From Pseudomonadota bacterium (GTDB taxonomy: Bacteria; Pseudomonadota; Alphaproteobacteria; Rhizobiales; Beijerinckiaceae), in NCBI GenBank assembly GCA_028876585.1, contig JAGWRL010000036.1:1-6273 (forward strand): 6,273 nucleotides of DNA. Reading direction: 5' to 3'. The position numbers were made by a program, and so were the translations under genes. The number at the start of each line of letters is the position of its first letter. Position 1 is the stretch's first letter. Positions 4,813-6,273 of this stretch are shown here, one piece after another. The notes below the pieces were generated by a model that saw nothing but the letters and a program-made list of their open reading frames with translations, was not told the origin of the DNA and made no database searches.

Positions 4813-6273
4813 TTGGGTTTCTTCTTCGTGGCTCGGCTGGCGCGTTCGCCGCGCGACAGCATTTCAAACCGCAGCGCCCCGGCGAAGGGCGCGGCCTCCA
4901 ACAATTTCACCTCGACGCTGTCGCCGAGCCGGAATGTCTCGCCCGTGCGCGTGCCGGTGAGCGCCCGCGAAGCCTCGTCGTAGCGGAAATAATCGGCGCC
5001 GAGCGAGCCGGCCGGGATGAAGCCGTCGGCGCCGGTGTCGGCGAGCTTGACGAACAGCCCGACCTTGGTGACGCCGGCGATGCGGGCGCGAAAGCGCGCG
5101 CCGATGTGATGCGAGAGATAGGTGGCGACCAGCCGGTCGGCGGTTTCGCGCTCGGCCGCCATGGCGCGCCGCTCGGCGGCGGAGATGCGCTCCGCGACAT
5201 CGGCGAGCGAGGCCGCGTGGGCGTCGCTCAGGCCGTCGTCGCCGAGCTTCAGCGCCCGGATCAGCGCGCGATGCACGATCAGATCGGCGTAACGGCGGAT
5301 CGGCGAGGTGAAATGCGCGTAGCGGCGCAGATTGAGGCCGAAATGGCCGTAATTCTCGTGCGTGTATTCGGCCTGGCTTTGCGCCCGCAGCACGACCTCG
5401 TTGACCAGCGGCTCGTGCGCGGCGCCCTTCACCTTGGCCAGCACCGTGTTGAAATGGGTCGGCCGCAATCGCTCCGATTTGGCCAGCTTGACGCCGAGCG
5501 TCGACAGGAACTCACCGAGATTGCTGAGCTTTTCGACGCTCGGCGCGTCATGGGCGCGATAGATCAGCGCCGATTGCGCCGTCTCCAGCGTTTCGGCGGC
5601 GGCGACATTGGCGAGGATCATGAATTCTTCGATCAGCCGATGCGCGTCGAGCCGCTCCGGCCAGCGCACCTCCTTCAGCCGCCCCTCGGCGTCGAGCGTC
5701 AGCTTGCGCTCGGGCAGGTCGAGATCGAGCGGATCGCGGATGTCGCGTTCGAGTTTCACCGCGCGGTGGGCGGCCCACAGTGGGCGCAACACGTCGTCGA
5801 GCAGCGGCTGCGTCGTCTCGTCGGGGCGGCCGTCGACGGCGGCCTGCGCCTGCTCGTAGGAAAGTTTCGCCGCCGAGCGCATCATGATGCGATGAAAAGA
5901 GTGCTTCGTCTTGCGCCCGTCGGCGCCGATGTGCAGGCGCACCGCCAGCGCCGGCCGGTCGACGCCGGGGCGCAGCGAGCACAGGTCGTTGGAGATGCGC
6001 TCGGGCAGCATCGGCACCACCCGATCGGGGAAATAGACGGAATTGCCGCGCTCTAGCGCCTCGCGGTCGAGCGCGGAGCCGGCGCGCACGTAATAGGCGA
6101 CGTCGGCGATGGCGACGGTGACGAGGAAGCCGCCGTCGGGCAGCGCCTCGGCGTGCACGGCGTCGTCGTGGTCCTTGGCGTCGGCGGGGTCGATGGTGAC
6201 GAGCGGCAGCGCGCGCCAGTCCTCGCGATGCGCCATCGTCGCGGGCCGCGCATGGGCGGCTTCGGCGAGCGCG
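4809..6273 (-). CDS. rnr: Ribonuclease R, C-terminal two thirds (5' end outside window)
   Basis: Processive 3'-5' exoribonuclease of the RNB family, which degrades structured RNA in the cytoplasm. The 487 residues seen start in the linker before the catalytic domain and remain open to the window edge, so the Met at 6234-6236 is internal. Numbered from the edge, the Mg-binding aspartates are D28, D34, D36 and D37 in TIDPADAKDHDDAV. Further marks are VAIADVAYYVRAGSALDREA, RGNSVYFPDRVVPMLPERIS, CSLRPGVDRPAL, LIEEFMILANVAAAETL and YGHFGLNLRRYAHFTSPIRR, the last holding the catalytic arginine loop. A C-terminal S1 domain follows (ARFRARIAGVTKVGLFVKLA). The protein ends in a very short basic tail, KKKPK, unlike the long lysine-rich tail of the E. 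coli enzyme. Missing are some 250-300 residues with the winged-helix and cold-shock domains. RNase II is less likely because of alphaproteobacterial context and sequence. Confidence 0.95.
   Translation of the reverse strand, partial: ALAEAAHARPATMAHREDWRALPLVTIDPADAKDHDDAVHAEALPDGGFLVTVAIADVAYYVRAGSALDREALERGNSVYFPDRVVPMLPERISNDLCSLRPGVDRPALAVRLHIGADGRKTKHSFHRIMMRSAAKLSYEQAQAAVDGRPDETTQPLLDDVLRPLWAAHRAVKLERDIRDPLDLDLPERKLTLDAEGRLKEVRWPERLDAHRLIEEFMILANVAAAETLETAQSALIYRAHDAPSVEKLSNLGEFLSTLGVKLAKSERLRPTHFNTVLAKVKGAAHEPLVNEVVLRAQSQAEYTHENYGHFGLNLRRYAHFTSPIRRYADLIVHRALIRALKLGDDGLSDAHAASLADVAERISAAERRAMAAERETADRLVATYLSHHIGARFRARIAGVTKVGLFVKLADTGADGFIPAGSLGADYFRYDEASRALTGTRTGETFRLGDSVEVKLLEAAPFAGALRFEMLSRGERASRATKKKPK

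Noticed and set aside
3838..4983. Plus-strand open frame of 381 codons opposite the metallo-hydrolase, DUF983 and the RNase R end.
   Set aside because: Arg/Gln/Ala-rich, no recognisable domain, and it crosses three well-supported minus-strand genes. It is a composition artefact.
5106..6056. Plus-strand open frame of 316 codons opposite RNase R.
   Set aside because: Fully antisense to conserved RNase R motifs and low in complexity; no family resemblance.
6234..6236. ATG as the start of RNase R.
   Set aside because: The frame stays open upstream to the window edge with RNase R-like linker residues, and the cold-shock domains would be missing. The Met is internal.

Overview
This is a dense, GC-rich window with the gene repertoire and codon bias of an alphaproteobacterium. 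The likely order is Hyphomicrobiales: the binding protein resembles the octopine/nopaline-type opine and basic-amino-acid receptors of rhizobia, and an RNase R gene followed by a DUF983 gene is an arrangement I recall from that group. The genus cannot be fixed from the sequence. No rRNA, tRNA, CRISPR, transposon or phage signature was seen.

Region 1 (1-2371, minus strand) is a polar amino-acid ABC transporter operon. Transcription runs from right to left: periplasmic binding protein (1529-2371), first permease (802-1515), second permease (84-800), then the ATPase, of which only the first 31 codons are present (1-94). This is the order of the enterobacterial hisJ-hisQ-hisM-hisP cluster. Spacing is tight (13 bp, 1 bp, then an 11 bp overlap), so one transcript is expected. 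Ligand class is probably cationic amino acid, opine or histidine-like; the exact ligand is not determined.

Region 2 (2372-2519) is the only real intergenic space. It is a divergent promoter region. On the minus strand it holds a good sigma70-like promoter and a short leader that can fold into two mutually exclusive hairpins, one of which would cover the Shine-Dalgarno sequence of the binding-protein gene. On the plus strand a TATATA box sits so close to the next ATG that the mRNA may be leaderless.

Region 3 (2520-3430, plus strand) is a two-gene unit joined by an ATGA overlap: an RBBP9-like serine hydrolase whose expected catalytic histidine reads as arginine, and a small ACT_3/COG3602-type ACT-domain protein.

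Region 4 (3427-6273, minus strand) holds RNase R (5' end outside the window), a small DUF983 zinc-ribbon-like membrane protein overlapping it by 4 bp, and a NAPE-PLD/RomA-like metallo-beta-lactamase-fold hydrolase that appears to start at TTG directly after the DUF983 stop. The hydrolase and the ACT gene converge with overlapping stop codons. Apart from the 148 bp divergent region there is no non-coding stretch longer than 13 bp.

No clearly new multi-gene system was found. The best leads are the altered active site of the hydrolase and the structured leader of the transporter operon.
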